The notes: generated by a model from the letters alone, not told the origin. 64,000 bases of DNA from Porpolomopsis calyptriformis (GCA_951640195.1 OX621174.1:434001-498000); one strand, 5' to 3'; shown: positions 50,352 through 61,800, counted from the first letter of the stretch. A program made the numbers and translations.

Positions 50352-50437
50352 GCGCTTGGATGGTGGTTAACAACCTTGCTAGTGTTTACGAGTCACAAGG
50401 ACAATATGATGAAGCTGAGACCCTCTTCAAGCCCAGT
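50352..50437 (+). pseudogene. TPR-repeat fragment (kinesin-light-chain type)
   Basis: It reads MVVNNLASVYESQGQYDEAE then TLFK, the repeat type at the C-terminus of fungal NLR-like proteins. Only part of one repeat survives before unrelated sequence. Confidence 0.6.
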
Positions 50438-50439
50438 TG

Positions 50440-50920
50440 TCTACTCAGGAGAGCCCAAGACCAGTCCAAGACATTTACAGTCCCCATTCTCACCTTTACA
50501 ATCCATCTTCATCTCCTACCTCTTCTCAAAAGACCCATTCCCCCCCCCCCTTTGTTGGTTACCCCTCATACAGCCTACCCTCCCTCTCCTAATAACCTAT
50601 TCGTCCAATCAGCTGCCTCTGATCTGTCTTCTCTTGACCCCACATGAGATGATCCCACAGAAGAGGAACCACTCTATGTGAATGCAAATCAATACTTCCG
50701 CATCATAAAGCATCGCATTGCCCGAGCTAGGCTTGAGGAACTACATCAACTGTCTAGACAGCAAAAGGTCCATAACGAACAATACCCAATTCATATATCT
50801 GAAATGAGTGTCCCCCTCCAGCCCTATCTCCATGAATCCCATCACAAGCATGCCATGCATTGTCCACATGGTCCAGGTGGTCATTTCCTCACAGCTGAAG
50901 AGATCGCTGCTCAACAACCC
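50440..50920 (+). pseudogene. HAP2 / NF-YA (CCAAT-binding factor subunit) fragment
   Basis: The core domain is clear: PLYVNANQYFRIIKHRIARA, RLEELHQLSRQQK, an intron of ordinary size, then PYLHESHHKHAM and GPGGHFLTAEEIAAQ. Several invariant arginines of the DNA-contact region have become His or Cys (KHRIAR, HKHAMHCPHGPGG), and a TGA interrupts the linker before the domain near 50645. These substitutions fit CpG decay of Arg codons. It lies between two TPR fragments, not in a normal HAP2 gene context, so it looks like a captured or duplicated piece. A functional HAP2 should exist elsewhere. Confidence 0.8.
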
Positions 50921-51010
50921 ACCAACAGCAAAATTCCTGGCCCCTCAGTGCTACACAACCAACATAACAAGGGCGCTGAAGACTTGGGCTATCAACAACT
51001 GGATGGCAGA

Positions 51011-51120
51011 TGTTAGCTGGCTGTGAGGAACATCTTGGTGCCAACCACCCCTCCACGCTTACATTGGTGAACAACCTTGCTGGCATTTACAACTCACAAG
51101 GAGGAGACAATGAGGCTGAT
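51011..51120 (+). pseudogene. Second TPR-repeat fragment
   Basis: It reads CEEHLGANHPSTLTLVNNLA then GIYNSQGGDNEAD, a kinesin-light-chain-type TPR. It is followed at once by intron-like module 2. Confidence 0.6.
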
Positions 51121-51330
51121 ATGAAGAGTATATGGGCACTATTAATGCCCATAGGTATGGGTTTCATTTTTCTTTGCTTTTTTCTACTTACTAACCATCT
51201 GCGCAAGCCCCACCACCATCGTCCACATGACAAGTATGTGCAGATGAGGGAGGGGTAGACAGGCACCACTAGTGCCCATAGGTATGTTTTCATTCATTTT
51301 TTTCCTTCTATTTATTAAGCTTCTATGCAG

Positions 51331-51502
51331 GCTGTGCTCACGCCTATGCCCATGCCCATGCCCACGCCTACCCTCACACTCATGCCTACGCCTACACCCA
51401 CGCCCATGCCCATGCCCACACCCATGCCCACACCCACCCTCATGCTCACACCCACACATACGCCTATGCCCACACCCACGTCTACACCCACATCCACACG
51501 CC
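51331..51502 (+). repeat. Hexanucleotide-type tandem repeat (CCCATG/CCCACR)
   Basis: About 170 bp of imperfect CCCATGCCCACG-type units would encode Met-Pro-Thr-Pro or, in the other frames, His/Cys-rich strings. The long frames over it on both strands are by-products of the repeat. Confidence 0.8.
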
Positions 51503-51516
51503 CACTCCCTCCCACC

Positions 51517-51760
51517 CTCAAGGGACATTCCCACTTGATAGAAGTGGTTGCATTTCCCCCACATGGCACATGTATCATATCTGGATCCTGCAATAATACT
51601 GTTCAGGTGTGGGACACAGTCAGTCGTGCACATCTGAATGCTTTCATGAGACATTCTGATTTGGTATATTCAGTCGCTTTTCCCCCAATAGTGTGCATAT
51701 TGTTTCTGGACCCAACAACAAAACTGCCCAGTTATGGGACATGGTCAGTGGATGCGCAGA
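51517..51760 (+). pseudogene. WD40-repeat fragment
   Basis: It reads LKGHSHLIEVVAFPPHGTCI then ISGSCNNTVQVWDTVSRAHL and RHSDLVYSVAF, matching the near-identical WD40 repeats of HET-E/NACHT-WD40 proteins. About two repeats remain. Confidence 0.7.
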
Positions 51761-51840
51761 CGAGGGGGACAGACAGGTACTTGTGCTCATAGGTATATTT
51801 TTCCATGCTTTTTTTTCTACTTACTGACAATCTACGCAAG

Positions 51841-52065
51841 CTGCGCCCACATCCACACCCTCCATGACTGACCACCACCACCATGCCCATGTCCATGTCC
51901 ACATCCACACCTATGCCCCATGTCCACGTCCACATCCTAGTCCACATCCAAGTCCACGCCCACACCCATGCCCATGCCCACGCCCACACACATGTCTGCA
52001 CCCACATCCACCATGCCCACGCCCACATGTCCATGCCCACATCCACATCCACTATGCCTGCACCC
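51841..52065 (+). repeat. Second CCCATG/CCACAT tandem repeat tract
   Basis: It has the same unit family as 51331-51502 and follows intron-like module 4. Not coding in any convincing frame. Confidence 0.7.
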
Positions 52066-52502
52066 ATGCTTCTCACGCAAGAATGGACAGATTTCAAATG
52101 GTATCTATTCATCACAATCTGATTCCTCATCTTCTTCTTCACCCTCATCCTGTCAGGACCAAGGTTCCAAGGGGGTTCTCTGGGCCTAGCACGACACAAT
52201 ATAGAGCTGACAAGTGTTCCAAAGTGACTGTTGGATTCAGGATGGAACCACAGTATGTAGACGAGTAAGTCAAAACTAGGGAGTCTACTATGAAAAAGCA
52301 TATCTTTATATATGAAGTAATAAAAGGGAAATATATGAAGGACTATAAGGGACGAGTGTTTGAAGGTCATAGGGACCTGATATGTAAGGGATAATGGTCC
52401 GTAATATAGTCTTTAAAGGGGGTTCAATAAGAGTACAGAATGAAGTGAAATGAAAGGGTGAAAGGGACTGTCATGGCTGATCTGAATGGCACAATGGCTT
52501 AG

Positions 52503-52719
52503 AGTGCGCGAAACGAGTGTGCTCGTTTGGCGCAGCTTTCAAGGAGTCCGATGAACCAAGTTTGGAGTGAATCCAATCACTGGTTCTTGAGTTATAGCCT
52601 CTTTAGTGATTTTGGCATAAACACTATAAAAGGTGTGCGGAACGAGTATGCTCGTTTCACGCAAGGTGTCACAACATCACCTGAGAGTGCGCAAAATGAG
52701 TGTGCTCATTTGGCGCAGA
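52503..52719. repeat. Three imperfect hairpin repeats
   Basis: Units at 52503-52535, 52633-52664 and 52687-52719 share GTGCGCRAAACGAGTGTGCTCG-like sequence. Each can fold into a stem of about 12 bp (GCGCGAAACGAG against CTCGTTTGGCGC). They lie at the 3' side of the dead transposase and may be its subterminal binding sites. Confidence 0.55.
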
Positions 52720-54903
52720 TATTTCTGACACATCCCCACTCTCCTCAAGTAGCACAACCCATGTTAGTTTAGGATAAGCACCTGGGCATCTACCAAGTTT
52801 CAGAGCTGGAACTTCAAACTGCTTTTTTAGGGTAACCGATGACCTTTTTGCAGCCTCCCATGCAGCTTTCTGCTCCTTATATTTCATCTGCCTTTCTGCA
52901 TTCTGCCTTTTACGCTCCTCATCTGCTTCGTGCCATTCCTTCATGACTGCAGCTCTCCGAACCCTTGCATCTTTTTGCTCTGCTTTCTCCCTCTCAGCTC
53001 TCTTCTTCCTATCTGTAAACTCCACCACCCACTCATAAAACTCATCAGCTGAGAGAAGCCTCAGTAGTCTATTGCTAACCAACTTCCACACTCCTTTAGG
53101 TTCGTCCTTTTTCTTCTTCTCATAATGTGCAAGCTGACCTCAAAGCATGCCTCATTCAAGATGTTAGCTGCTTGTAGCTCCAAAACTCGACACTGAAGGC
53201 CTTCAGCATGTTGATTCATCCCATGGAGGGCATCAAGGAGCAAGTTTTCACTTGCAGTCTGTGAAACCAGGGTTGGGAAGTGTTGGGGAAGTTTGGATAC
53301 AGTGTTTGCTGTGTTATGCTGGAGCTGAGAGGTTGACGATAGGGGTGAGGGGGATACTAGGCATGCTAGTTGTGTGCTTGCGAGCTGCTGTAAAGCTGCG
53401 CTGACTGCTTTCTGCATTGATGCTGTAGTTTCAGCCAGCAATAGTGCATCATTAGGAGTTGGAAGGCTATCAGGTATGCTAATCTCGCTGTTGTTGCTAT
53501 TGGGATTATTAACAGAGAGATCCCGCAGAAGCTTTGCAATAACTTTCACCAGACTTGTAGGTTCAACTGGGAGGTATCCTTCACAGGATATCTCCTTACT
53601 GGGGGCTGTTATCACCTCTGTGATATCATTTGGATCAAATGGCCACACCCCAGTCTTTCGGAATGCAGCATGGATTGTTTTGGGGGTTATTGTGCAAAGG
53701 TGAGCCCTTCCATATATGCCTAAAAAATTGGTTTTATCAACCTTTCTTCCAGTCTCTCATTCATACCCATCACATTCAATGGTCCAGAAGTGCTTCAAGA
53801 CACTAAACACAACCACATCAAGACCTTGGAAGACGTGGGTGGTGTGTGCAGGATAGCAGAGGACAAGGATTTCATATGTGCAGGCGTATTCAAGGAAGCC
53901 ACAGGTATAGTGTGAGTTGTGACTGTCCACAAGTAGTAGCCAGTATTTACCACCCACAGCCTTAGCAGCTGTGTGCTTATCAAAGTGTTTGATCTACTCA
54001 ATCCCAATTTTGCCATCTGTCCACCCCTTCTTTGAATATCCCAGCCTTCTGAAAGGTAAGTTTGTTGTACAGCAGATGATTTTGCTTAAGCTTACAAGTA
54101 GGATTATATTACACCCATTTAACCTAGTAAGCTAAGCCTTTGAAAATAACTGCTGGTGGGATTGATGTGCCATTGGCATATATAGTTTCTATCACTGTGA
54201 TATTTTCTTGACTTCCATCTCACTACTGGTACTGTGGACCAGGCTTACATGCCCCCATCACCCTCCTCAGCACCCCCATTGAACCTTGAAGACCAACCTC
54301 ATCCACACCCCAAGTCTGATCCTCTGAAATACTATATTTCTCCACTGTTTGACCAAGTAGCTCATAGAAAGCAGCCTTTGTGAATGGGTTCACAGCCTGC
54401 CCACATTTTGTTTCTAGAGGTTGGGACCATGACATTTTGATATCATCGGAATGCTTCTCAACAAAGCAATCTGTCCAATTTTTTCCTACACCATCTACTG
54501 GGAAAAGGGCTCCAAGATGAGCCTGGCAGATAGCATCAACATGCTCCTTCAGTTGTCTATGGTTCAATGGGAAGCCCTGATTCCCCATCTCGCCGATAAA
54601 CCCAATTACAACCGAGATTTCTTCTGCTCTTAGCTAACACCATTGTGCACCAGATTGTGCCTTTGTCCTCCCTCTGGCAGCCAGATGTGAAAGTGTTGAA
54701 TAATTTAGTTTTATACATGTACCTGTTGCCTACTCATTCATACCCTCAAAGTCCTTGCAGATAGTACAAGCTCCTCATTTTTTCAGTGGAAAGGGTTTTT
54801 CAAGCTCTAGACAGTAGGCTGCTACTGCTTGTGCCATTAGATCATCATAGGCTTTTTGTACTAGTTGCACCTTTTTTGAGATAGATTTGGGATGGCAAGG
54901 CAT
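52669..54903 (-). pseudogene. Dead pogo/Tigger-like DDE transposase
   Basis: The ATG at 54903 opens MPCHPKSISKKVQLVQKAYD. A CENP-B/Tc5-type helix-turn-helix region follows (GFPLNHRQLKEHVDAICQAH, KNWTDCFVEKHSDDIKMSW), then the first DDE Asp region (EDQTWGVDEVGLQGSMG), LLVDSHNSHYTCGFLEYACT (second Asp), CYPAHTTHVFQGLDVVVFSV and WPFDPNDITEVITAP. Stops and frameshifts break it (for example TGA after FPLKK). Terminal inverted repeats were not found by eye. Confidence 0.8.
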
Positions 54904-55320
54904 GGTGAGAGTTGATTAAATGAGTTGAAGTTGAAGGCAAAAGCAAATTATATATGTAATCAGATTGTCCAAATTAAGCCTAAACATGAAAGGTGCAAAA
55001 TATAGAATTACCTCTAGAACTATATATACTATATTAAAAATCCTAAAAAAATTATGGCAAGTTCTTAGAAGGACATATTAAGATATTAGCATAGTATCTT
55101 GATAAAACATCCACTATAGAGGGTATAAAATTGATTATAAAATTGATATTTTATCAAAATAGCTAGAACTTCCTTATTAATCTTGATTTCTTTTGCTATT
55201 AGATAATTCTCTCTTAGTATTTTTAATCTCAAATTATAAAGTAAACTTATCCATACAATTTGAATCAAAAATCTTATAAAACTACTAAGAATTAAGTAAG
55301 AAATGCAACTACTGATTCAG
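54904..55320. other. AT-rich spacer
   Basis: Very A+T-rich, with no frame carrying known motifs. It may be the 5' flank of the dead transposon. Confidence 0.4.
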
Positions 55321-55340
55321 TGACTGGTCTATAACTGTAC

Positions 55341-55912
55341 CTAGTGCACTGGGAAGGCTACACCAACAAGGAGAACACCTGGCAGTCCACATCCAATGTT
55401 GCGCATGCTCAAGAGTTAGTCAATGAGTTCCACACTCTGAACCTGAAACAACTGGCTCTGAAACTTCAGATCTGCATCATTTGTATAGATGATTTCTTTG
55501 GTATTGACAATTGCCTCTACAATCCAGTCACTGATTTGTATGGTGAAGGCTACAAGCCACTGATGATATCTGACAACATTGACATCATCATTCTGCTCAC
55601 ACCAATCGAAGTTGATTGCATTCTAGATTCCGACTTTGATACTTCTGTCTTTCTCCACCAGCTCCCCTCATGTACATTGAGCTTGGATCTATGAGGAAAG
55701 TCTGGTCAATGCCATCACCCTTGTCATGTGATTGGATGATCACAGCCAAGTACTCCATACATACCAGCTCACACTCCCTCTTTCAGCCCTGGATATCCAA
55801 CAATGTTACAGTTATTACCTCCCTGTTATCCCTTGTTATACTCCCCGCTGGCTTCTACGAGACTACTCAAGACATCTCCAATGCCTATGTTAAACTCATG
55901 TGGATGCGATTC
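55341..55912 (+). pseudogene. Chromovirus F remnant: chromodomain end of pol
   Basis: It reads HWEGYTNKENTWQSTSNVAH then AQELVNEFHTLN, the end of a chromodomain, followed by the variable C-terminal tail of gypsy Pol. A purine tract (GAAGGGAGAGTGA, about 55914-55926) and an LTR follow. Everything upstream of the chromodomain is missing. Confidence 0.65.
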
Positions 55913-55926
55913 TGAAGGGAGAGTGA

Positions 55927-56342
55927 TGTTACAATGCATCCCATTTTTCATTTTATGTTATTACAATTGTTACGATGCATCCATATTTCATTTTTGTCTT
56001 ATCGCAGCCTATCTAATCTTATCTCACTTGCCTACCACCTTCCTTTATCACTCATTGATTGGAGGGGTTATTGCTATTGGATGGTGACATCATCTGCAGT
56101 TGCGCAGCAGCTGAGTCAGCCATTCCATGGATCATTGTTGAGTCATAGATTTCAAACTCAGAGTAGATAAGTAGCGTCGTCAGAGTTTGTACACCCTAGT
56201 TTCGATCTCAACAAAGACACCCCACCTTAGCTTCCAGCTAGGATCTTGGTTCTTTCCGTTGAGCACCTAAAGCCAACTAGGAGACCCCTGCGCCTTAACA
56301 GAAGATCGAAACTCTCCTCCCCCTCTGCTTTTCTCTGCAACA
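55927..56342 (+). repeat. LTR of element F
   Basis: It starts TGTTACAATGCATCC directly after the purine-rich tract. The right end, CTCTGCAACA near 56342, is a best guess (TG...CA). About 415 bp. Confidence 0.5.
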
Positions 56343-56399
56343 GTCCCTGGACAAGATTCGTCTGATTGTCTCCACTACTGCGTTAGCCGAGCGATTGCC

Positions 56400-57160
56400 T
56401 TGGAATCCCACCTTGGACCTCCCCCTGCAAGACCATCCTCTCTTGTTTGGAAAACCACAGGTGACTCTGACATCCCTGCACAGTATTCAATTCGACCACC
56501 ACCCTGGCCTTGCATTCTCCATCACCGCCCCCACCCTATGCCCTCACCAACCCTGAACCCTATCAGGCCTCAACGTCTGAGCTCACTAGCAATGCACATT
56601 TGACTGCTGCTACCACACTAGACTTGTCGCCGCTTGAGCTTGATTCCCTTATGGAACAGCTCAACCCATTGGCTGATGAATTCTCCGAACCTGACCTCGC
56701 CCCATCCCCACCTCTGTCCCCCTCGTTATCCTCATCCGAAGAATCTTTTGATACTGCTCCCTCTTCCCCAATTGAAGATCCATTCGATCCCATCACATTC
56801 CTTGAAGTAGAGCCAGTTGTCTACCTCCAAGTCCGTGTTTGCGTTTACTGCCCCCATCGTCTCGAAGAACAAGCCATCATTTACATTTTCCGATGACGCG
56901 GAACTCAAGATGTATGAGAACTCCATCTCATACTTGACCATTGACCACCACATCTCGTCCATTGCGGAGGCCCTCTTACAGCACCTCAGAACCTGAAGAG
57001 GAACTCGAGTATGAAGATGCACCTGAGGATCACGAGATCCACTCACCCTTCTCATTGCAACTTCTTCCTCCTCTTCTACCTTCCATCTCTTCACTCGAAT
57101 CCGGGCCCTCCACCTTTCCATCCCAGGCTCCGACCTCATTCTCCTTCTTGTCACAACTGT
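56400..57160 (+). pseudogene. Degraded gag-like reading after LTR F
   Basis: Coding-like pieces in shifting frames occur: LTSNAHLTAATTLDLSPLEL, SPSLSSSEESFDTAPSSPIE, SKSVFAFTAPIVSKNKPSFT, LKMYENSISYLTIDHHISSI. They are Ser/Pro-rich and acidic, as are Gag N-termini, and follow the LTR in the same orientation. There is no zinc knuckle in this stretch. The assignment is tentative. Confidence 0.35.
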
Positions 57161-57866
57161 AGTTGCAAGTCTTTTCATCGATCACAAGGCAGGCTTTTGA
57201 GCTCAATAGGTCTAGAAGGATGTAGAAAAAGGTTCTGACAGGAACGTCTTCGAAAAGAGTAATGATCCCTTCAGAATTGAGTTGGACTTCTATAAAGAAG
57301 TTGTTTTGTGCGTTGAATCCGTTTCGTGCCTCTGCTGAGAGTTTAGGGAATATAGGCATGAACAGTTGGTTCAATGGTTCCGAGTTATGTTTCTCTTTTC
57401 TTGTTCTGATGGGAAAGAAGTCTGATTATTCTGATTGCGTTCGTGCTACTACAAGTAATCTCACAGGAGGACGAAGTGATGATCCGCTTCGCCCTCAGGG
57501 TTTATATAGTATTTCCAAAAGAGGAGTCATTATGAGTCAGCCTCTGCAGTCACCCCATTTTCTATTGTTCACAGCCTTCAATTTAAGGTTTGCCATTGTT
57601 CCTAGTCATTCTGCAGAAGGCTGTGTGCTTCTGATAACTCAATTCTATTGGGCATAGCCTTCCGCAGAATGAGGCTGTGTTGTCTCATGACTGGTTTCTA
57701 TTGTTCTTCTGGTCATGAGATCGCTGTTGTTTCTATCTCTTGTCCGGCATATCGGGTTTCTCTTCTTTGACTGAGGAACCTCCTTTTGGTCTTCCTTTTG
57801 TCTCTGAGCATATAAAAGGTGTGGGGTTGTATCCCTACGCTTCAGTTCAATCCTTGTTAATTCATC
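57161..57866. promoter_or_regulatory. Upstream region of the zinc-knuckle gene with TATA box
   Basis: TATAAAAGG at 57811-57819 lies 56 nt before the ATG at 57867. The rest of the stretch holds no convincing gene. Confidence 0.5.
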
Positions 57867-58689
57867 ATGACTCCCTCCCACCAAGGCCATTACGTCCGAT
57901 TCTTCAAGCAGTCTGGAGTGGTGCACCACACTGCTCCTGTCTTTCTCGATTGCGATTCATTTCACTACTACCTCCAGCGCATCCCCTCTGATGCTGACCT
58001 CTGTTGGTCTTCCTTCTCCTGCTTCGCTTGCGGTGGCAAGCACAAAGTCAAGAAGTGTCCGTTTGTTCGCTGGCCAATCCAGCATGCTTGTGGGTTGATG
58101 GAGGATCCGCTTGGTGAGTATTTTGTTTTGTCTTTATTAGTCCATGTTTGTTGATGATAGGCTCTCTTTTCTTAGCTTGGGATGATGATGCCCCTCCCCC
58201 TACTTCCCAGCTCCCTTTAGAGGAGCGACCCGATTGGCGTTCCGATCGTTGGGGGTATCCCCTCCCCTTTGCTGATGCTAAGCCTGAGGACTGGGCTACT
58301 AGTCCCCCTTTCCGTCCTTGGACCCCTGGTCTAACAAGTGTTTTGTCTAGTAGTAATACTCTCAACACTCTCGCTCTTTTCGTAGTTATTGATTCCTTGT
58401 CTCTTTAGTCGAAGATTTGTCGTCGTCGTTGACTAACGTCAATGTCAAGATCGAGGAGGAAGAAGTTCCTCCTAGTTTATTATGGAGTCCGACTAATGAT
58501 TGGTTGGGTGAGGAAGCAAGGAAGATAGCAATGAGTTTTGTCAAAGGGAAGGCTGCCGAGTTGCAGGCCTCCGGTGGTGACACAAATGGGGCAATTTATT
58601 GGGGTAATAAGTTGGCCGCTTTAGATGGTCAAGTAGTCTCTAGTTTCGTAGAGTTTTTGAGAGATAGTATGGTGCAGGAGATTGCCTAG
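57867..58689 (+). CDS. Intact zinc-knuckle protein of unknown function
   Basis: The ATG at 57867 opens MTPSHQGHYVRFFKQSGVVH, then PVFLDCDSFHYYLQRIPSDA and a C-x2-C-x3-H-x4-C motif in SCFACGGKHKVKKCPFVRW. Introns at 58114-58175 and about 58334-58409 are GT-AG and keep the frame through LEERPDWRSDRWGYPLPFA and SSLTNVNVKIEEEEVPPSLL to TAG at 58687-58689, about 230 residues. The finger is one residue shorter than the retroviral CCHC spacing. All around it is transposon wreckage, yet this frame is clean and has a TATA box. It may be a host gene, a domesticated Gag-like gene or an antisense gene tied to element E, whose LTR begins within 150 bp. Confidence 0.6.
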
Positions 58690-58694
58690 ACAGA

Positions 58695-58843
58695 CTAGTT
58701 TAGGTTTATTAGTCGGACATGGACCTTCTTTCGTATGAATAGTCTCTGCTGCCAATAAAGACAGCTCCCCTCCAAAGAGAACCGGCACAGAAAAGAAAGG
58801 AAAAGAACGGAATTTTAAGGGAGTGAATGCCAATTTCATGACA
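58695..58843 (-). repeat. 3' LTR of element E (right part certain, left limit unknown)
   Basis: On the minus strand the purine tract CTAGGAGGGGGGTAA is followed by TGTCATGAAATTGGCATTC, a standard pol/PPT/LTR junction. How far the LTR extends to the left is undetermined, because the other LTR is not in the window. Confidence 0.5.
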
Positions 58844-58854
58844 TTACCCCCCTC

Positions 58855-61800
58855 CTAGAGTCCACTGGAGCTATGCGAGGATGGACCCAAAGCCCTTCTC
58901 CTCCTAAACTTGAAGTCAGGATGCTTGTCATGAAATTCTGAGATCCTCTCCGCCGCATTCTCCAGGTTCTTTTCAGGTTCCCAAGAGTTTTCTGAGATTG
59001 AATATCCCTTCCACTGCACCAAATATTGCCTTTGGTTTCGCCAGAGCCTTCCGTCCAGGATTTGATCTACCTCATACTCTTCCTCCCCTTCAACTTCTAT
59101 TCCTCCAGGCTCTTCGAATCTCCTTCCTTCTATTTCTGAGTCCACATAGGTACTAAGTAGGTTCCCATGAAAAACCGGATGTATCCAATATTTCTCTGGC
59201 AATTTCAATTTATAGACTTGGTCTGAAAGTCTCTTCTCTATAATGAAGGGTCCCAATCTTTTGTCCGCTAGTTTTTTGCTAGGAGCTATAGTGTTGATGT
59301 TTGTTGCATCTAACCAGACTTTGTCTCCTACTTCCCTACGTCCTTCTTCCATTCTTTTGTCGTAGTAGTCCTTCATTGTCTCTTGAGCTAGTCTTATTGA
59401 TGCTTTGATTTCCTCCTGAACTCTTTTGATCTCTTCAGTTAGATCTTGGGCCCTGGGTACCTCAGATTTTCTGGCCTGAGGGATTGCCATCTTCGGATGA
59501 TACCCCCTTGCAGCGTAGAATGGAGTCCTTTTCATAGATGAATTTTCGTTATTGTTGTGGGCGAACTCCGCCATTGGTAAAAACTTGGCCCAGTCATTTT
59601 GTCGATAATTACAAAAAGTTCTTAGGTATTGTTCTAGTTCTTGGTTAACGCATTCAGTTTGTCCATCAGTCTGGGGGTGATATGCTGTTGAATAGGCCCC
59701 TTTGATCCCTAGTTTCTTGAAAATTCCTCTCATTAGTTTTGATGTGAACTGTGTTCTGCGGTCTGAAATCATCTTCTCCGGGACTCCATGTAGTCTCCAA
59801 ATATGGTTCATATATAGTTTTATCGTCTCCTCTGTGTCCACCTCAGTAGTCGTTGGTATAAAGTGAGCTTCTTTTGTTAACTGATCCACCACGACCCAGA
59901 TGGCATCATAACCTTCTGATTTTGGTAGTTCTATAATGAAGTCATTTGTCACCGTCTCCCATGGTCTTTCTGAGGGCGGTATCGGTATCAACTTTCCTTT
60001 AGTCTTCTGATAGGATCTTTTCTTTCGGTTACAGGTATCGCAGGTTTTCACATAATGTTTGACATAAGTCGTGATTCCCGGCCACCAGTAATTTCGGGTC
60101 AGTAGTTCCAGTGTTCAGTATTCTCCTTGATGCCCTCCTTCTAGGGTGTCATGATGCAACTGCACCAAATCCCTCCTTATTTCTTCATCTTTCGGGACAT
60201 AGACTTTTCCTTTGAAGAGAATCAGACTGTTCTCCGTGTTCCAATCTTCCAATCCTTTTCTGAGTTTTCTTGGTGTCCCTCCCTTGACTATTTTCAAGGC
60301 TTCTTCGATTTCGGAGTTGAAAGCTTCAGAGGCTCGAATTCTTTGTAGTATAGGGTGATCTTTCACTGTTGTCATATGCCCTCGGAACAGAGCCTTTATT
60401 TTGAAAACTTCTGGCTTCAATAGAGTCTGTCCCTGGTTTTCTTCTCCTTCTATCTGGTAGTCCGCTCATCTAGATAATTTATCTGGTTTTCCCCCTAGTC
60501 TTCCAGGTCGATGTTTGATTATATAATCGAATCTTGTTAGAAATAAGCTCCATCTTGCTTGTCGTCTAGTCAGGGTTTTTGCCGAGGCAAAGTATTGCAG
60601 ATTCTGATGATCTGATAAGACAGTCACTTGATGTTTCGCCCCTTCCAAATAATGTCTCCATTCTTCAAGTGACGCTATTATGGCCAAGAGTTCCTTGTCA
60701 TAAATCTCATAATTTCTCTCTGCATCGTTCATTCCTCTCGAATAAAAGGCTATAGGATGTATCTTTCCATCTTTTCCATACTGTGAGATGATAGACCCAA
60801 TGGCGTAATCTGAGGCATCGCATTCTAAAATGTATGGCTCTTCTGGGTTCGCCATTGCCAAAATTGGTGCTGTGGTGAATTTCTTTTTAAGGAGTTGAAA
60901 AGCTTGCTCCTGTCTCTCCCCCCATTCCCATTTCTTTCCTTTTCTTAGCAGTTCCATGATTGGTCTCACTGTTTTGGAAAATTCAGGAATAAAGCGTCTA
61001 TAGAAGTTTGCAAAGCCCAAGAAGGATTGCACTTCTTTTACTTTTCGTGGTGTCGGCCAATCAATTACTGCTTTCACTTTTCCTGGATCCATCTCAATCT
61101 TCTCCTGACTAATAAGATGTCCTAGGTATTCCACAGATTCCTTGAAGAAATAGCATTTTTCCAGTTTGAGGAAGAGATCGTTCTCTCTTAACCTTTTGAG
61201 TACTTCTCGAATATGTTCTAGTTGTTCCTTTTCGTCTTTCGAATATATGAGAATGTCATCAATGTATATTTCAACATATTTTCCAATTAGGTCACAGAAA
61301 ATAGTATTCATCATTCGTTGAAAGGTTGCTGGAGCATTTGTTAGTCCAAACCACATTACTTGCGGTTCAAAGAGTCCTTCTTTTGTATTAAAGGCAGCTT
61401 TCCATTCGTCCCCTTCCTTGATTCGAATGTTATTATATCCCCATCGCACATCCAAAGTGGTAAAGACCTTTGCACTTGCCAGATTATCAAGCAGTCTCTG
61501 TGTTAATGGTAGAGGGTATCGATCTTTTACAGTCGCATCATTTAGCCCTCGATAATCCACTATGAGCCTTAGCGTCCCATCTTTTTTCTTGATAAAGAAG
61601 ACTGGTGAAGCGACTCGAGATCCTGATTCGGTTATGTACCCCTTCTTTAGATTTTCAGCAATGAATTCTTTTAGTGCTTCAGCCTCAACTGGTGCCATTG
61701 CATAGGGTCGTTTATTTGGCAGTGGTTTTTCGGGTATAAGGTTGATCAGGTGATCATACGCTTTTCTAAGTGGTAGTCTTTCTGAGGCCTTTTTATCAAA

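Larger units (their letters stand above)
50235..51840 (+). repeat. Four copies of an intron-like module
   Basis: Related 48-53-nt segments at 50235-50282, 51155-51207, 51282-51330 and 51793-51840 each start GTATG or GTATA, have a T-rich core, a CTTACTAAC or TTTACTGA-like branch word and end CAG, AAG or TAG. Three are preceded by a shared stretch resembling CAGGCACTAGTGCCCATAG. They separate the TPR, HAP2 and WD40 fragments described here. Confidence 0.6.

Noticed and set aside
51184..52370. Long open frames over the CCCATG tracts on both strands
   Set aside because: They follow from the hexanucleotide repeat, which has no stop in several frames; no domain is encoded apart from the WD40 pieces.
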